A stretch of 64,000 nt of DNA from Treponemataceae bacterium (GTDB taxonomy: Bacteria > Spirochaetota > Spirochaetia > Treponematales > Treponemataceae). Location of the stretch: NCBI GenBank assembly GCA_024680915.1, contig JAILBN010000015.1, positions 1-64,000 of the forward strand. The letters run 5' to 3'. The notes under the pieces are model-generated. The model saw only the letters and a program-made list of their open reading frames with translations, did not search any database and was not told where the DNA came from. This document shows positions 1 to 8,338 of this stretch, piece by piece (within the stretch, counting starts at the first letter, position 1; the number at the start of each line of letters is the position of its first letter). A program made the translations under genes and the position numbers.

Positions 1-82
1 TTGCAAGGAATTCTGTTCCACCGTCTCCGGCTAGATAAGCTTTTACAACGCAAATTTTGAACTCAGCTGAGTATTTGGGCAT
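1..82 (-). CDS. IS3-family transposase OrfA, N-terminal fragment (window edge)
   Basis: This reading frame is too short for the ORF track. It starts at an ATG (80-82) preceded by TAGGAGGTGC and encodes MPKYSAEFKI and onward, the usual start of the helix-turn-helix OrfA protein of IS3/IS150-group elements. OrfA binds the element's ends; in complete elements a -1 frameshift normally joins it to the DDE-type OrfB. The gene continues past the left edge, so whether it is intact cannot be judged. Confidence 0.75.
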   Translation of the reverse strand, partial: MPKYSAEFKICVVKAYLAGDGGTEFLA

Positions 83-149
83 AAAAAATGCACCTCCTAA
101 ATTTGAACTTTATTTGTCCAACTTTAGGGGTGCACTTCAAAGTGTCTCA
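1..149 (-). mobile_element. IS3-family insertion sequence, one end only (cut by window edge)
   Basis: The leftward strand reads an IS3/IS150-like terminal sequence (TGCACCCCTAAAGTTGGACA), then a strong ribosome binding site and the start of an OrfA-type transposase. Only about 150 bases lie inside the window, so the second end, OrfB and any target duplication are not visible. The end lies about 30 bases beyond the stop of the ECF S-component gene, so insertion may have replaced that operon's natural terminator. The exact outer boundary (134 to 149) is uncertain. Confidence 0.75.
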
Positions 150-175
150 GGCTTTTTTACAGGCTTCAGACTATA

Positions 176-787
176 TCAGTCCTGAGCCTCGCTTTTTTTG
201 TCCTCCTTAAGGTGCTTACGAAGAATAAGCCAACCTAGATAGACACCGCCCACGGCAAGGGCAAATACCACCACAGTAGAGACAAAGCCCATGAAGCCAG
301 TGGTGAACTTAACCATCTCCTCCATGGCTTCAGGTGTCTGCCCCCGGGAAATCCAGTCAGCCTTATAGCTTTCCAGGAAGAACCAGCTAGGGATTATAGT
401 TCCCCAAGCCTGTCCCACATGGAAAAGACCAGAAGCTATGGCTACCTTCCAGATAGCAGGCTTCTGCTCCCGGGAAGCTATGATATCCGCCAGGACAGCT
501 CCTGTCATAGAGGTAATAAGCCAGGGCAGATAACCAGCACCCATTATTGAGAAAATCAACATGGCGATTGCCTGCATAATAATGAACTGACCGAAGCGGC
601 CTACCTTACGGGTCATAAAAACAAATACGGCACCGGAAAGCAAAGCACAGATACCTGGGCTTATAGCATGGCCAAACTGACCCAACAAAAAGACTCCCAA
701 GCTGGAAGCCATGTAAAAAACAAGATACAATGCGGTAAGAAGCGCAGTCATTACCACGTCCTTGATTTTTAACTTACGCATTTTCAT
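176..787 (-). CDS. ECF transporter substrate-binding (S) component, Trep_Strep/MptD family
   Basis: A 203-residue integral membrane protein with about six hydrophobic segments and a short charged tail. It resembles the Trep_Strep (MptD-type) S components of energy-coupling-factor importers, which bind the small-molecule substrate in the membrane. It is the last gene of a leftward operon: its ATG overlaps the end of the ATPase gene, and the T component lies upstream of that, so all three parts of an ECF importer are present. The operon promoter carries the GTTAGC palindrome shared with other metal-related genes here. Related modules in streptococci are linked to haem uptake, so an iron compound is a reasonable guess at substrate, but the sequence does not prove it. 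Confidence 0.8.
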   Translation of the reverse strand: MKMRKLKIKDVVMTALLTALYLVFYMASSLGVFLLGQFGHAISPGICALLSGAVFVFMTRKVGRFGQFIIMQAIAMLIFSIMGAGYLPWLITSMTGAVLADIIASREQKPAIWKVAIASGLFHVGQAWGTIIPSWFFLESYKADWISRGQTPEAMEEMVKFTTGFMGFVSTVVVFALAVGGVYLGWLILRKHLKEDKKSEAQD

Positions 788-2229
788 GCCTCCTTTTTAA
801 GCTTATCAAAAATTTCGTTCAACTCCCCGACTGTCTCTTGGGACAGAATGAAATTCTTTGAAATTTTACCGCCATCCAAAAAAATAATCCTATCTGCCAC
901 ATGGCGGATAAATTCATAATCATGGGAAATAACAAGAATTGCGGCTTTCTCCCTTAGTCTTATGATTTCCTCTGAAACCTTCTGCATGGAAACCACATCA
1001 AGTCCGCTGGTGGGCTCGTCAAAAATTATAAGCTCCCTGTCACAAAGCATGGCCATTCCAATCTGAAGGCGCTGCTTCTGGCCGCCGCTCAGTGCGAAGG
1101 GATGGGCTGTTTTGTATTTTCCAAGCCCCAGATAGTTCAGGCAGTCATCTATCTCACCGGGAGCCTTCTTAACGATTGAAAGCTCATTCTCCACGGAAGT
1201 ACCGAAAAGCTGGTAATCAGGATCCTGCATAATAAAAAAGGGCAGGCCCTTTGTCTCCACCTTGCCGGAATCCGGCTTCAGGCTTTTGCATAAGAGCTTT
1301 GCCAAGGTGGTCTTCCCTGCCCCGTTACAGCCCACCAGGACAGTTATCTCTCCCTTGTAAAGTTCCATGTTTATTTCGCTGAGAATATCCTTGTAGGATA
1401 CATTCTCAATCCTGGCAGAAGGAAGGTTATCAAAGCCTGCTATCTCATTTTTGGGAATCTTTCTTACAAAAGGAAGATCCAAGGAAAAAAGATCGAAGCT
1501 GCGGGTATCATATCCGCTCCTTTTAAATTCCTCCTCACTTCCATAAATCTTGAGGCAGCCATTGTCCATAAAGAGAACCTTGTCAATAAGACCGTTCAAA
1601 TAATAGAATCTATGGTCCGAAACCAGGACTGTCATACCCTCTTTTTTCAGGTGGCTGATAATCCTTCCAAGCTTCATGGCATTTCCATAATCAAGATTAG
1701 CCGAAGGCTCATCGAAAAGAACGACCCTTTGATTCATAGTCAGAGAGGAAGCCAGAGCCACCATCTGCCGTTCCCCGCTGGAAAGAATATGTATATTGCG
1801 GTTCATCAGCCTGGAAAGTCCGAAGGAAGCCACAAGATCCGAAAGCTTCTCTTCCATCTCTGCCTTGGAGAAGCCATAATTCTCCATGGGGAAAACAAGC
1901 TCAGAGGTGGTATTGTCGGTAAAGAATTGAGAGCGGGGATTCTGGAATACGGAGCCTATTTCCTTATTCAGCTCATGCATCTTCAGCTTACCGTATTTCT
2001 TCCCATTTATGGAAAGCTCTCCAGAAAGCTCCCCTTCTGTCACAGCAGGAATAAGCCCGTTAAGACATTTAAGCAGAGTTGATTTTCCGCTTCCGCTGTT
2101 TCCCGCCAGCAGGACAACCTCACCAGGCCTTATTTCAAAGCTCACATCCTTTATGCCTTCGTCTGAATCCTCGTAAACGAAGGAAAGGTCAGAGACCTGC
2201 AGTACCGGAGAGCTTATTTCTTGAACCAT
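784..2229 (-). CDS. ECF transporter ATPase with two fused ABC domains
   Basis: A 481-residue protein containing two complete ABC ATPase domains in tandem. The first has Walker A GNSGSGKST (about residue 43) and signature LSSGERQ; the second has Walker A GCNGAGKT (about 298) and signature LSGGQKQR, and both have a Walker B motif ending in FDEP. It therefore supplies both ATP sites that EcfA1/EcfA2 provide as separate chains elsewhere. It overlaps both neighbours (T component before it, S component after it), so the three are co-translated. It should power substrate release by the membrane T component. The lines on the opposite strand in this interval are shadows. Confidence 0.9.
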   Translation of the reverse strand: MVQEISSPVLQVSDLSFVYEDSDEGIKDVSFEIRPGEVVLLAGNSGSGKSTLLKCLNGLIPAVTEGELSGELSINGKKYGKLKMHELNKEIGSVFQNPRSQFFTDNTTSELVFPMENYGFSKAEMEEKLSDLVASFGLSRLMNRNIHILSSGERQMVALASSLTMNQRVVLFDEPSANLDYGNAMKLGRIISHLKKEGMTVLVSDHRFYYLNGLIDKVLFMDNGCLKIYGSEEEFKRSGYDTRSFDLFSLDLPFVRKIPKNEIAGFDNLPSARIENVSYKDILSEINMELYKGEITVLVGCNGAGKTTLAKLLCKSLKPDSGKVETKGLPFFIMQDPDYQLFGTSVENELSIVKKAPGEIDDCLNYLGLGKYKTAHPFALSGGQKQRLQIGMAMLCDRELIIFDEPTSGLDVVSMQKVSEEIIRLREKAAILVISHDYEFIRHVADRIIFLDGGKISKNFILSQETVGELNEIFDKLKKEA

Positions 2230-2891
2230 ATGAAGCCTCCTATCATTCCTAGCAGGAAGAAGGTCAAAAAGAAGGAGTCCGAAAAACGGATTTTCTGCTC
2301 GTAATATGAGGACCTCCTCATGGGAGCATCAATACCCTTCACAAGTCCGGCCGCTGTAACCTCCTCGGCAAGGGCTGCACACCTGAAAAGCTGGGGAACC
2401 ACAAAATACCTGAAGCTTCTCACAGGTTGCTTCAATGTAAAGGAAATCCCCCGAAGCCTCATTGACTCCAGGATATATCTGAACTCCCTGCGGAAGGTGG
2501 GTACATATTTAAGGGTTATGGTAACCGCCACCACAAGGGTACGGGGAATATGCATGGTCTCAAGGGCAGAAAGCAGCTCTGCCGAGTTGTATTTTCCTAT
2601 AAGCACGGTCACCAAGGCAAAGCAGGGAATTGACTGTATGAGTACGGCCAGGAAAAGGGAGAAGTTCTCAAGTATTGGTATAAATCTGCTTATAAATATC
2701 AAGCCTTCCATAAGACCATAAAGGAGGTAGAAAATGCCAAGGTTTTTTAAGCAGCCCATGGAAATCAGCACTACGGATGCATAAGCAAATAGGAAATATT
2801 GCAGGTAAGTCCCACCTATGAAGATATACATAGAGGGAGCCAGAATATTAACGATTATAAGAACTATTGGATTTAAAGTAATTTTGTGCAT
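2214..2891 (-). CDS. ECF transporter transmembrane (T) component, CbiQ/EcfT family
   Basis: A 225-residue membrane protein with N-terminal hydrophobic helices and the cytoplasmic helical region typical of EcfT/CbiQ, including an arginine-rich stretch (SMRLRGIS) that corresponds to the coupling helix touching the ATPase. It is the first gene of the ECF operon and overlaps the ATPase gene by 16 bases. The ATG at 2889-2891 is preceded by AGAGG, which lies inside the spacer of the GTTAGC operator, so operator, transcription start and ribosome binding site coincide. A repressor there would block initiation. Confidence 0.85.
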   Translation of the reverse strand: MHKITLNPIVLIIVNILAPSMYIFIGGTYLQYFLFAYASVVLISMGCLKNLGIFYLLYGLMEGLIFISRFIPILENFSLFLAVLIQSIPCFALVTVLIGKYNSAELLSALETMHIPRTLVVAVTITLKYVPTFRREFRYILESMRLRGISFTLKQPVRSFRYFVVPQLFRCAALAEEVTAAGLVKGIDAPMRRSSYYEQKIRFSDSFFLTFFLLGMIGGFIWFKK

Positions 2892-2897
2892 TTTTTA

Positions 2898-2944
2898 GTT
2901 AGCCTCTGCTAACTAAAATTACTCTTTTTGCAATTTATTGTCAA
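2898..2944 (-). promoter_or_regulatory. ecf operon promoter with GTTAGC-type operator
   Basis: On the minus strand there is TTGACA (2939-2944), a 17-base spacer and TAATTT (2916-2921), a near-consensus sigma-70 promoter. Directly downstream lies a perfect palindrome, GTTAGC-N4-GCTAAC (2898-2913), whose arms extend to 11 bp (TTTTAGTTAGC). The operator covers the predicted transcription start, and its spacer holds the AGAGG used as ribosome binding site for ecfT. Confidence 0.75.
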
Positions 2945-2953
2945 TCAGGCTCA

Positions 2954-2987
2954 AGCAGGCAAAGGCATAAAAAGAGCCTTGCCTGCT
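2954..2987. terminator. Hairpin between chemoreceptor gene and ecf operon
   Basis: Arms AGCAGGCAA and TTGCCTGCT enclose a 16-base region that can pair further (GGC/GCC). It lies between the stop of the chemoreceptor gene and the ecf promoter and could end the upstream transcript. It is not followed by a uridine tract in the leftward direction, so a role as an intrinsic terminator is uncertain. Confidence 0.4.
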
Positions 2988-3007
2988 AAAAAAGCATAAA
3001 ATAATAA

Positions 3008-4906
3008 TCAGAGCTTGAAGTTTCCAATCTGCTTTGAAAGCATTATCATCTGGGACTGATTAGTCTGGGTTGATTTGGCAACATTGTCCATGGCAGCAGC
3101 TATACCTTGAATCCTTGATGTCATCTCTTCCATCTCAACATTTATGTTCCTGGTGACGTTGGAAAGATTCTCCATCTCCTTGACGATTTGCTTTCCCCCT
3201 GAAACCATCTGCACAGAACCTTCCTTTACCTCTGAAGTGGAAGAATTTATATTCCTTATTGCATCAAGAACCTGTTTGTTTCCTTCTGCCTGTTCGCTCA
3301 TGGCATTCATGATTACGTTCTCTTGTCTCATCACAGTCTGAGCCAGATCATAAATGACATTGAATTTTTCCTGGACTTCTTTAGTATTAGTAGAAACAAG
3401 CTGAATAGAAGAAGAAAGCTCCTTCAGGTTGTCATTGATATTCTTGCTCTGGGCACTTGTCTGCTCGGCAAGCTTCCTGATCTCATCAGCTACGACGGCA
3501 AAGCCCTTTCCGGCGTTACCAGCATGGGCAGATTCTATTGCGGCGTTCATGGCCAAAAGGTTGGTCTGAGCCGCTATATTCTGTATGATCGTCGTTGCTT
3601 CCATAAGAGTCGTTGACTGTTCTATAATCTTCTCAGAGGTGATAACCGCTGTCTCTACAGATTTACGACCATCATCAGAAGCACTGGAAAGAGAGTTTAC
3701 AGTCTGTGTATTCTGGTTAAGAATCTGAGTTACACTGTTGATATTGGCGACCATTTCCTCCACGGCAGAGGACGACTGGGTAACGGCGGATACCTGTCCC
3801 TCTATATTGTTGTTCAATATATTGGTCCTGGAGATAATCTGATCCACAGAGCCGCTGGTCTCCTCTACTCCAGAGGCCTGAACCCGCATCTCATTATGAA
3901 CGGAATCGATTCCAGAGTTTATAGCCTCCACGTCCTGCTTTACCGTTATCATGTCCTGCCCCAAGTTTCCTGAGATCTCAGCTGTGGAATCTATGGAGCT
4001 CTTGAAATCCGTGAGAAGTTTTTTCGTAGAATCCCTAAGGGCATTCAGATAATTCGCCAATTCACCCAGCTCACAACGGATCAGTATAGGCACGTCCGGA
4101 GTCTGATAATTCTTATTTGACAAATCTTCTGAGAATCTTCCGATGTACTTTATACAGCGGTTCACATCCCTAAGCTGTATGAACATATCAAGAACACCCA
4201 TAAAACCGATGACACAGGCAAAAGGAGTTACTTTAGTGGCAAGAAGCCGGGCTATAGGTATATCTCTGTTGGCAGGTATATCGAAGATAGCCTCAAGAAG
4301 AAGAACCATACCAAGAAGAACAAAGAAGGAGATCAAAAGGCAGCGCTGAAGAAAAGAGAAGGACATATATTTGCGCTCATAGGGAAGCCAGCCTACAATC
4401 TTCTCAAGTCCTGATACTATAAGTATATAGGAGAACACTGAGAAAACACAGAGCCCGCCGAATACCATACAAAATGAAAAGTAGAGATAAGATTCACCCC
4501 GGAAAGAAGCAGGAGAGAAACCTTGGCTCATATTATATTTAGTAACGATCACAGGGTTCAGTACGCAAAGCAGCACAGGTATGGCAAAGGACAGAAGCTC
4601 AGCATATTTTATGGTCTTATTCAGCCTCGCTATGGAAGCCTCCTCATTAGGATTGTAATTTTTTGTCTCTTTGTTAAGCCACAGATAAATAAAGACTGGC
4701 GCCAAAATTGCTATTCCAATGAAGATTACAGAAAAAATATTATTTCCTGTAAGCTGACATTCTTCAAAAGTCAGGCCTCCCATAAAAATATTCATAGGTA
4801 TATACATAAGGAAAGGTAATAAGAAAGCCATCCACATGTAGATAAGGATTCTTATGGGAATACTCTTCTTTGCCATTTCTTGGGAAGAATCAGAAAGGTT
4901 GGTCAT
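3008..4906 (-). CDS. Methyl-accepting chemotaxis protein with multi-pass N-terminal membrane domain
   Basis: A 632-residue chemoreceptor. The first 250 residues contain six or seven hydrophobic segments rather than the usual two flanking a large periplasmic sensor, so the signal may be sensed in or near the membrane. The C-terminal half is the MCP signalling coiled coil, with the conserved hairpin tip [22 protein letters not shown] that contacts CheA and CheW. The ATG at 4906 follows a good site (GGAGATGAG). A promoter TTGCAA-N16-TATAAT can be read upstream, with a GTTAGC-type operator about 20 bases above its -35. The gene lies between the ECF importer and gpmA, all linked to that operator, which suggests taxis under metal limitation. 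Confidence 0.9.
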   Translation of the reverse strand: MTNLSDSSQEMAKKSIPIRILIYMWMAFLLPFLMYIPMNIFMGGLTFEECQLTGNNIFSVIFIGIAILAPVFIYLWLNKETKNYNPNEEASIARLNKTIKYAELLSFAIPVLLCVLNPVIVTKYNMSQGFSPASFRGESYLYFSFCMVFGGLCVFSVFSYILIVSGLEKIVGWLPYERKYMSFSFLQRCLLISFFVLLGMVLLLEAIFDIPANRDIPIARLLATKVTPFACVIGFMGVLDMFIQLRDVNRCIKYIGRFSEDLSNKNYQTPDVPILIRCELGELANYLNALRDSTKKLLTDFKSSIDSTAEISGNLGQDMITVKQDVEAINSGIDSVHNEMRVQASGVEETSGSVDQIISRTNILNNNIEGQVSAVTQSSSAVEEMVANINSVTQILNQNTQTVNSLSSASDDGRKSVETAVITSEKIIEQSTTLMEATTIIQNIAAQTNLLAMNAAIESAHAGNAGKGFAVVADEIRKLAEQTSAQSKNINDNLKELSSSIQLVSTNTKEVQEKFNVIYDLAQTVMRQENVIMNAMSEQAEGNKQVLDAIRNINSSTSEVKEGSVQMVSGGKQIVKEMENLSNVTRNINVEMEEMTSRIQGIAAAMDNVAKSTQTNQSQMIMLSKQIGNFKL

Positions 4907-5021
4907 AGCTGCTCATCTCCTTGCGATGCTTTACTGTCTCTCCGAACAGGATCAGGGAAAATTCCCTCCTTATTTTCATTATATACATATTGGAGATTTT
5001 TGCAAGCAACATTCTCTTTTA

Positions 5022-5037
5022 ATTAGCAGTTGCTAAC
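5022..5037. promoter_or_regulatory. GTTAGC-type operator, copy 2
   Basis: ATTAGC-AGTT-GCTAAC matches the palindrome at 11 of 12 arm positions. It overlaps the -35 of the predicted rightward gpmA promoter and lies upstream of the leftward chemoreceptor promoter, so it could serve both genes. Confidence 0.6.
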
Positions 5038-5082
5038 ATTTTTACTAAATGTTATATTTATTTGCGGTTAGTAATGGCTAAC
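5030..5082 (+). promoter_or_regulatory. gpmA promoter with second GTTAGC-type operator
   Basis: TTGCTA (5030-5035), a 17-base spacer and TATATT (5053-5058) form a plausible promoter. GTTAGT-AATG-GCTAAC (5067-5082) follows 8 bases later, the same downstream position as at ecfT, the MATE gene and copA. With the copy at 5022-5037 the promoter is bracketed by two operators, as expected for tight repression. Confidence 0.65.
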
Positions 5083-5114
5083 TGCAACAAATCACATTTC
5101 AGAGGTTTCATAAA

Positions 5115-5861
5115 ATGACAAAACTTGTATTGGTTCGCCACGGAGAAAGTGAGTGGAACAAGCTCAATCTTTTCACAGGTTGGACTGACGTTGAGCTTAG
5201 TGACAAGGGCCGGGAGGAAGCGACCGCAGCAGGGAAACTGTTAAAGGCAGAAGGCTACGATTTTGACATCTGCTATACTTCATACTTAAAAAGAGCAATA
5301 CACACCCTCAACGGCATTCTTTTGGAAATGGACAGGGAATGGCTTCCGGTAATAAAGACATGGAAACTCAATGAGCGCCACTACGGAGATCTCCAGGGAA
5401 AAAACAAGGCAGAGGCAGCAGAGAAATTCGGAGAGGCTCAGGTTAAGATTTGGAGACGTTCCTTCGACGTCAAGCCCCCGGCACTCTCTGACGATGACGA
5501 GCGCTCAGCGAAAAAACAGGCTATGTACCGTGACGTTGACGAAAGCTTCCTGCCTCAGAACGAAAGTCTTGAGACAACTATTGAGCGTGTAGTCCCTTAT
5601 TTCCTGGAAGAAATCAAAGCTCAGATGAAAGCAGGAAAAAGAGTAATCATCGCGGCCCACGGAAACAGTCTCCGTGCCCTTGTGAAATATCTGGATGATC
5701 TTACACCAGAACAGATCCTCGAGGTCAACATCCCCACGGGAACACCTCTGGTATATGAGTTCGATGACAATTTCAAGGTTATAAAGCATTATTATCTTGG
5801 AGACCAGGAAGCAATTGCAGCAAAAATGAACGCAGTCGCCAATCAGGGCAAAAAGAAATAA
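5115..5861 (+). CDS. gpmA: 2,3-bisphosphoglycerate-dependent phosphoglycerate mutase
   Basis: This 248-residue enzyme interconverts 3- and 2-phosphoglycerate in glycolysis. It has the catalytic RHGESEWN motif with the phospho-accepting histidine near residue 9, a [10 protein letters not shown] segment, and the second histidine in [10 protein letters not shown]. The length is normal for dPGM. The ATG follows AGAGG. This form needs no metal, unlike the manganese-dependent iPGM. Its promoter sits between two GTTAGC-type operators in a block of metal genes, and in Treponema pallidum a phosphoglycerate mutase gene lies at the end of the TroR-regulated tro operon, so metal control of this step has a precedent. 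Confidence 0.95.
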   Translation: MTKLVLVRHGESEWNKLNLFTGWTDVELSDKGREEATAAGKLLKAEGYDFDICYTSYLKRAIHTLNGILLEMDREWLPVIKTWKLNERHYGDLQGKNKAEAAEKFGEAQVKIWRRSFDVKPPALSDDDERSAKKQAMYRDVDESFLPQNESLETTIERVVPYFLEEIKAQMKAGKRVIIAAHGNSLRALVKYLDDLTPEQILEVNIPTGTPLVYEFDDNFKVIKHYYLGDQEAIAAKMNAVANQGKKK

Positions 5862-5889
5862 GAAAAGAAAAATCTCCTGACAAGAATAA

Positions 5890-5927
5890 AGCCTGTACCG
5901 GAAAGAAGGGTACAGGCTATTTTTTTA
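5890..5927 (+). terminator. Rho-independent terminator of gpmA
   Basis: AGCCTGTACC and GGTACAGGCT form a 10-bp stem with a 9-base loop, followed by a T-rich run. It lies 28 bases after the gpmA stop and overlaps the stop codon of the convergent fezC-like gene, so it may serve both directions. Confidence 0.85.
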
Positions 5928-6228
5928 TTCGTTCTACGGCTAATCCAATTTCTCGGATTTGATCAAGGATTTCTTCCTTTTTCCTTGGAGTGTAGAATCT
6001 GAGCTTAGGCTCCAGCTTCAACAAACATGGAAGCAAAGGCTTAAGGGCTTCTGGTGACACCGCATCTTCAGGATAAAGGACAAGTATACTGGAAGTACTT
6101 TCCCTATAAGAGATCTCAGCAATGGAACATATTTTTTTCACGACCTCAACAGCAGCCTTTCTTATATCACCATCACGAAGTATAGGATCACGGAATCTCA
6201 GTCTTCCTGGAGAATAATTATACTGCAT
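5917..6228 (-). CDS. HMA2/FezC-like small protein with arginine-rich PGR motif
   Basis: A 103-residue soluble protein, last gene of a three-gene leftward cluster. Its first residues read YNYSPGRLRFRDP, closely matching the HSLPGRIRIR start of the P-type ATPase upstream; no CxxC is present. The rest looks like a ferredoxin-fold HMA2-type domain with a basic C-terminus. The start follows AGGAG and lies 15 bases after the ATPase stop. In ferrosome (fez) clusters a small protein of this kind accompanies FezB. The role is therefore inferred from context: an accessory or iron-handling partner of the ATPase. The alternative is an accessory to a plain metal exporter. Confidence 0.55.
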   Translation of the reverse strand: MQYNYSPGRLRFRDPILRDGDIRKAAVEVVKKICSIAEISYRESTSSILVLYPEDAVSPEALKPLLPCLLKLEPKLRFYTPRKKEEILDQIREIGLAVERIKK

Positions 6229-6243
6229 AAGAAGAGACTCCTA

Positions 6244-8337
6244 TCATTCGTCTAAAACTGGCTGCATGGCATTTATACAGAACGCTATAGTGGAAGTGTT
6301 ATGCATTACAGCCGCAAGGGAAGGAGATATGAGACCCAAAAGGCCCAACATCATAAAAGCACTGTTCACGGCAACTATTCCCCTGTTGTCCATATCTATT
6401 TTTTGTATAAGACGCCTTCCTAAAACACGGGTTTTGTACAAGCCCTCGAGACCATCCTCGCTGAATAAAACGATATCCGCAGTCTCAGCAGTTATGTCGG
6501 CGCAGTCCCCCATGGCAATTCCTGCATCGGCGGCCGCCAGTGCAGGCGCATCATTTATGCCGTCACCAATCATAATTACAGTATGACCTTTCTCTTTCTG
6601 TTCTTCTATATAATTGAATTTATCCTCAGGCAAAGCCCTTGAAAAATACTTATCAATTTTAGTGACCTCAGCGGCTTTTCTGGCGGCCCCCTCGTCATCA
6701 CCCGTGATCATCACGCAGTTTTTTACTCCGCTCTTATGAAGCTTCTTGATAACCTGGGGAGCATTTTTCCTTACAGGGTCGTTCACTGCGAATATACCGA
6801 CAACCTCTTTCTCCTCCGCAAGATACAACAGAGACTCTCCGTTTTCAATCGCCTCTTTCTGAATTTTCTCCAAGTCTTCTGGCATATTGACTTTCTCATC
6901 CTCAAAAACGAAATGCCGGCTACCTATGACAAGCTTCTTTCCATTAAGTTTTGTCGCAATGCCATGGGCAACAATATATTCAACTTTTGAATGTTTTTCA
7001 GGATGCAGGATACCTCTTTCAGCAGCAGCTTTTACAATAGAGCTAGCTATAAGATGAGCGAAATGCTCCTCGATACATGCAGCCAGGGCAAGCACATCCT
7101 TTTCATCTCTGCCTGCGAAAGCTATTATCCTGGAAAGCTGAGGAGTCGCCTCAGTCAAAGTCCCTGTCTTATCAAAAATCACGGTATCGGCTTTAGACAC
7201 TTCCTCCAGGTATCTGCCTCCCTTAACGATGATACCCTTCTCGGCAGCTTCCTTCATAGCACTCAACACTGCAATCGGAGAAGCCAGCTTCATGGCACAG
7301 GAATAGTCCACCATCAAAGTCGCCATAACTTTTTTCAAATCCCCAGTAAAAAGAAAGACCATAAGAGAAAGTAAAAAATTATATTTCACAAGGGTATCTG
7401 CCAATTTCTCGGAACGAACCTGGGAAGAGACCTTAAGCTGCTGAGAATTATCAATCATAGTCAGAATATTCTGGACTTTTGTCTGACTACCCACTGCTCT
7501 TACTTCCACAAAAAGCTCCCCTTCCTGAACCAAAGTACCGGCAAACACGGACTTTCCCTGTCTTTTTTCCACAGCAAGAGGCTCCCCTGTTATTGAAGCT
7601 TGGTTCACGAGCCCTTCTCCTCTAAGGACGGCACCATCCACAGGAATCACATCACCTGTGCGGACAGCCACAACATCACCTTTTCTTATCATATGCAGAG
7701 AAACAGTTTTCTCTATATCTCCATCCACCTTCTGCACCTGATCATTCTGAGACAGAAGCTTGTCAGCAAGATCACTGTAGGATTTCTTTTTTGTGAATTC
7801 CTCTATAGTGTCACCAACATTCAGCAAAAAATTGATATTGGATGCGGTTTTTGTGTCGCCAGTAAGCAAGGCCATTGAAATGGCAGCTGCATCAAGAACC
7901 TCAGACTTGAACAAGGAACCCTTCCCTATTTGTGCCAAGCCTTTGAGAATACGGGGACTTAATGTAAAAAGACGTAAGAAGAGACGGACATGCACAGGCA
8001 GTATAAGCTTGACATAGTGCATGACCGTCATGGCGGCAAGTTCAAACAAAAGACTGGCTTTTTCTTCAGGCTCCTCCACGTCCTCCAGAAGTTCCTTATT
8101 ATTCAAGTATTTATCGCCGAGTGCTAAAAAATAAGCTTTTATATGTTTCTCATTAAGTTTTTTTACATCATAATATATAAGGAAGGATCCAGTGGTATAA
8201 TTCACCGAAACCTGGATCATTCCATCCTGTACAGAAAGCAGACTATATGCCAAAGCCGCCTGCCGACTAGAAATTTTACTTTTATCATATCGAATACGTA
8301 TACGTCCCGGCAGAGAATGCTTTACTGTAAAATCCAT
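6244..8337 (-). CDS. FezB-like P1B-type heavy-metal ATPase (SCA motif, arginine-rich N-terminus)
   Basis: A 697-residue P-type ATPase with actuator TGE (about 250-252), phosphorylation site DKTGT (389-393), TGDD and GDGINDAP. The membrane metal motif is SCA (346-348) instead of CPC, and the N-terminus has no CxxC; it begins with an arginine-rich HSLPGRIRIR. SCA is the mark of the P1B-6 group, and an R-rich N-terminus in place of a metal-binding domain is described for FezB, which loads iron into ferrosomes. The ATG directly follows the stop of the FezA-like gene (TGATATG), so translation is coupled. A promoter with a GTTAGC-type operator lies upstream of the cluster. A CtpC-like manganese or iron exporter is the main alternative. 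Confidence 0.7.
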   Translation of the reverse strand: MDFTVKHSLPGRIRIRYDKSKISSRQAALAYSLLSVQDGMIQVSVNYTTGSFLIYYDVKKLNEKHIKAYFLALGDKYLNNKELLEDVEEPEEKASLLFELAAMTVMHYVKLILPVHVRLFLRLFTLSPRILKGLAQIGKGSLFKSEVLDAAAISMALLTGDTKTASNINFLLNVGDTIEEFTKKKSYSDLADKLLSQNDQVQKVDGDIEKTVSLHMIRKGDVVAVRTGDVIPVDGAVLRGEGLVNQASITGEPLAVEKRQGKSVFAGTLVQEGELFVEVRAVGSQTKVQNILTMIDNSQQLKVSSQVRSEKLADTLVKYNFLLSLMVFLFTGDLKKVMATLMVDYSCAMKLASPIAVLSAMKEAAEKGIIVKGGRYLEEVSKADTVIFDKTGTLTEATPQLSRIIAFAGRDEKDVLALAACIEEHFAHLIASSIVKAAAERGILHPEKHSKVEYIVAHGIATKLNGKKLVIGSRHFVFEDEKVNMPEDLEKIQKEAIENGESLLYLAEEKEVVGIFAVNDPVRKNAPQVIKKLHKSGVKNCVMITGDDEGAARKAAEVTKIDKYFSRALPEDKFNYIEEQKEKGHTVIMIGDGINDAPALAAADAGIAMGDCADITAETADIVLFSEDGLEGLYKTRVLGRRLIQKIDMDNRGIVAVNSAFMMLGLLGLISPSLAAVMHNTSTIAFCINAMQPVLDE

Positions 8338-8338
8338 A

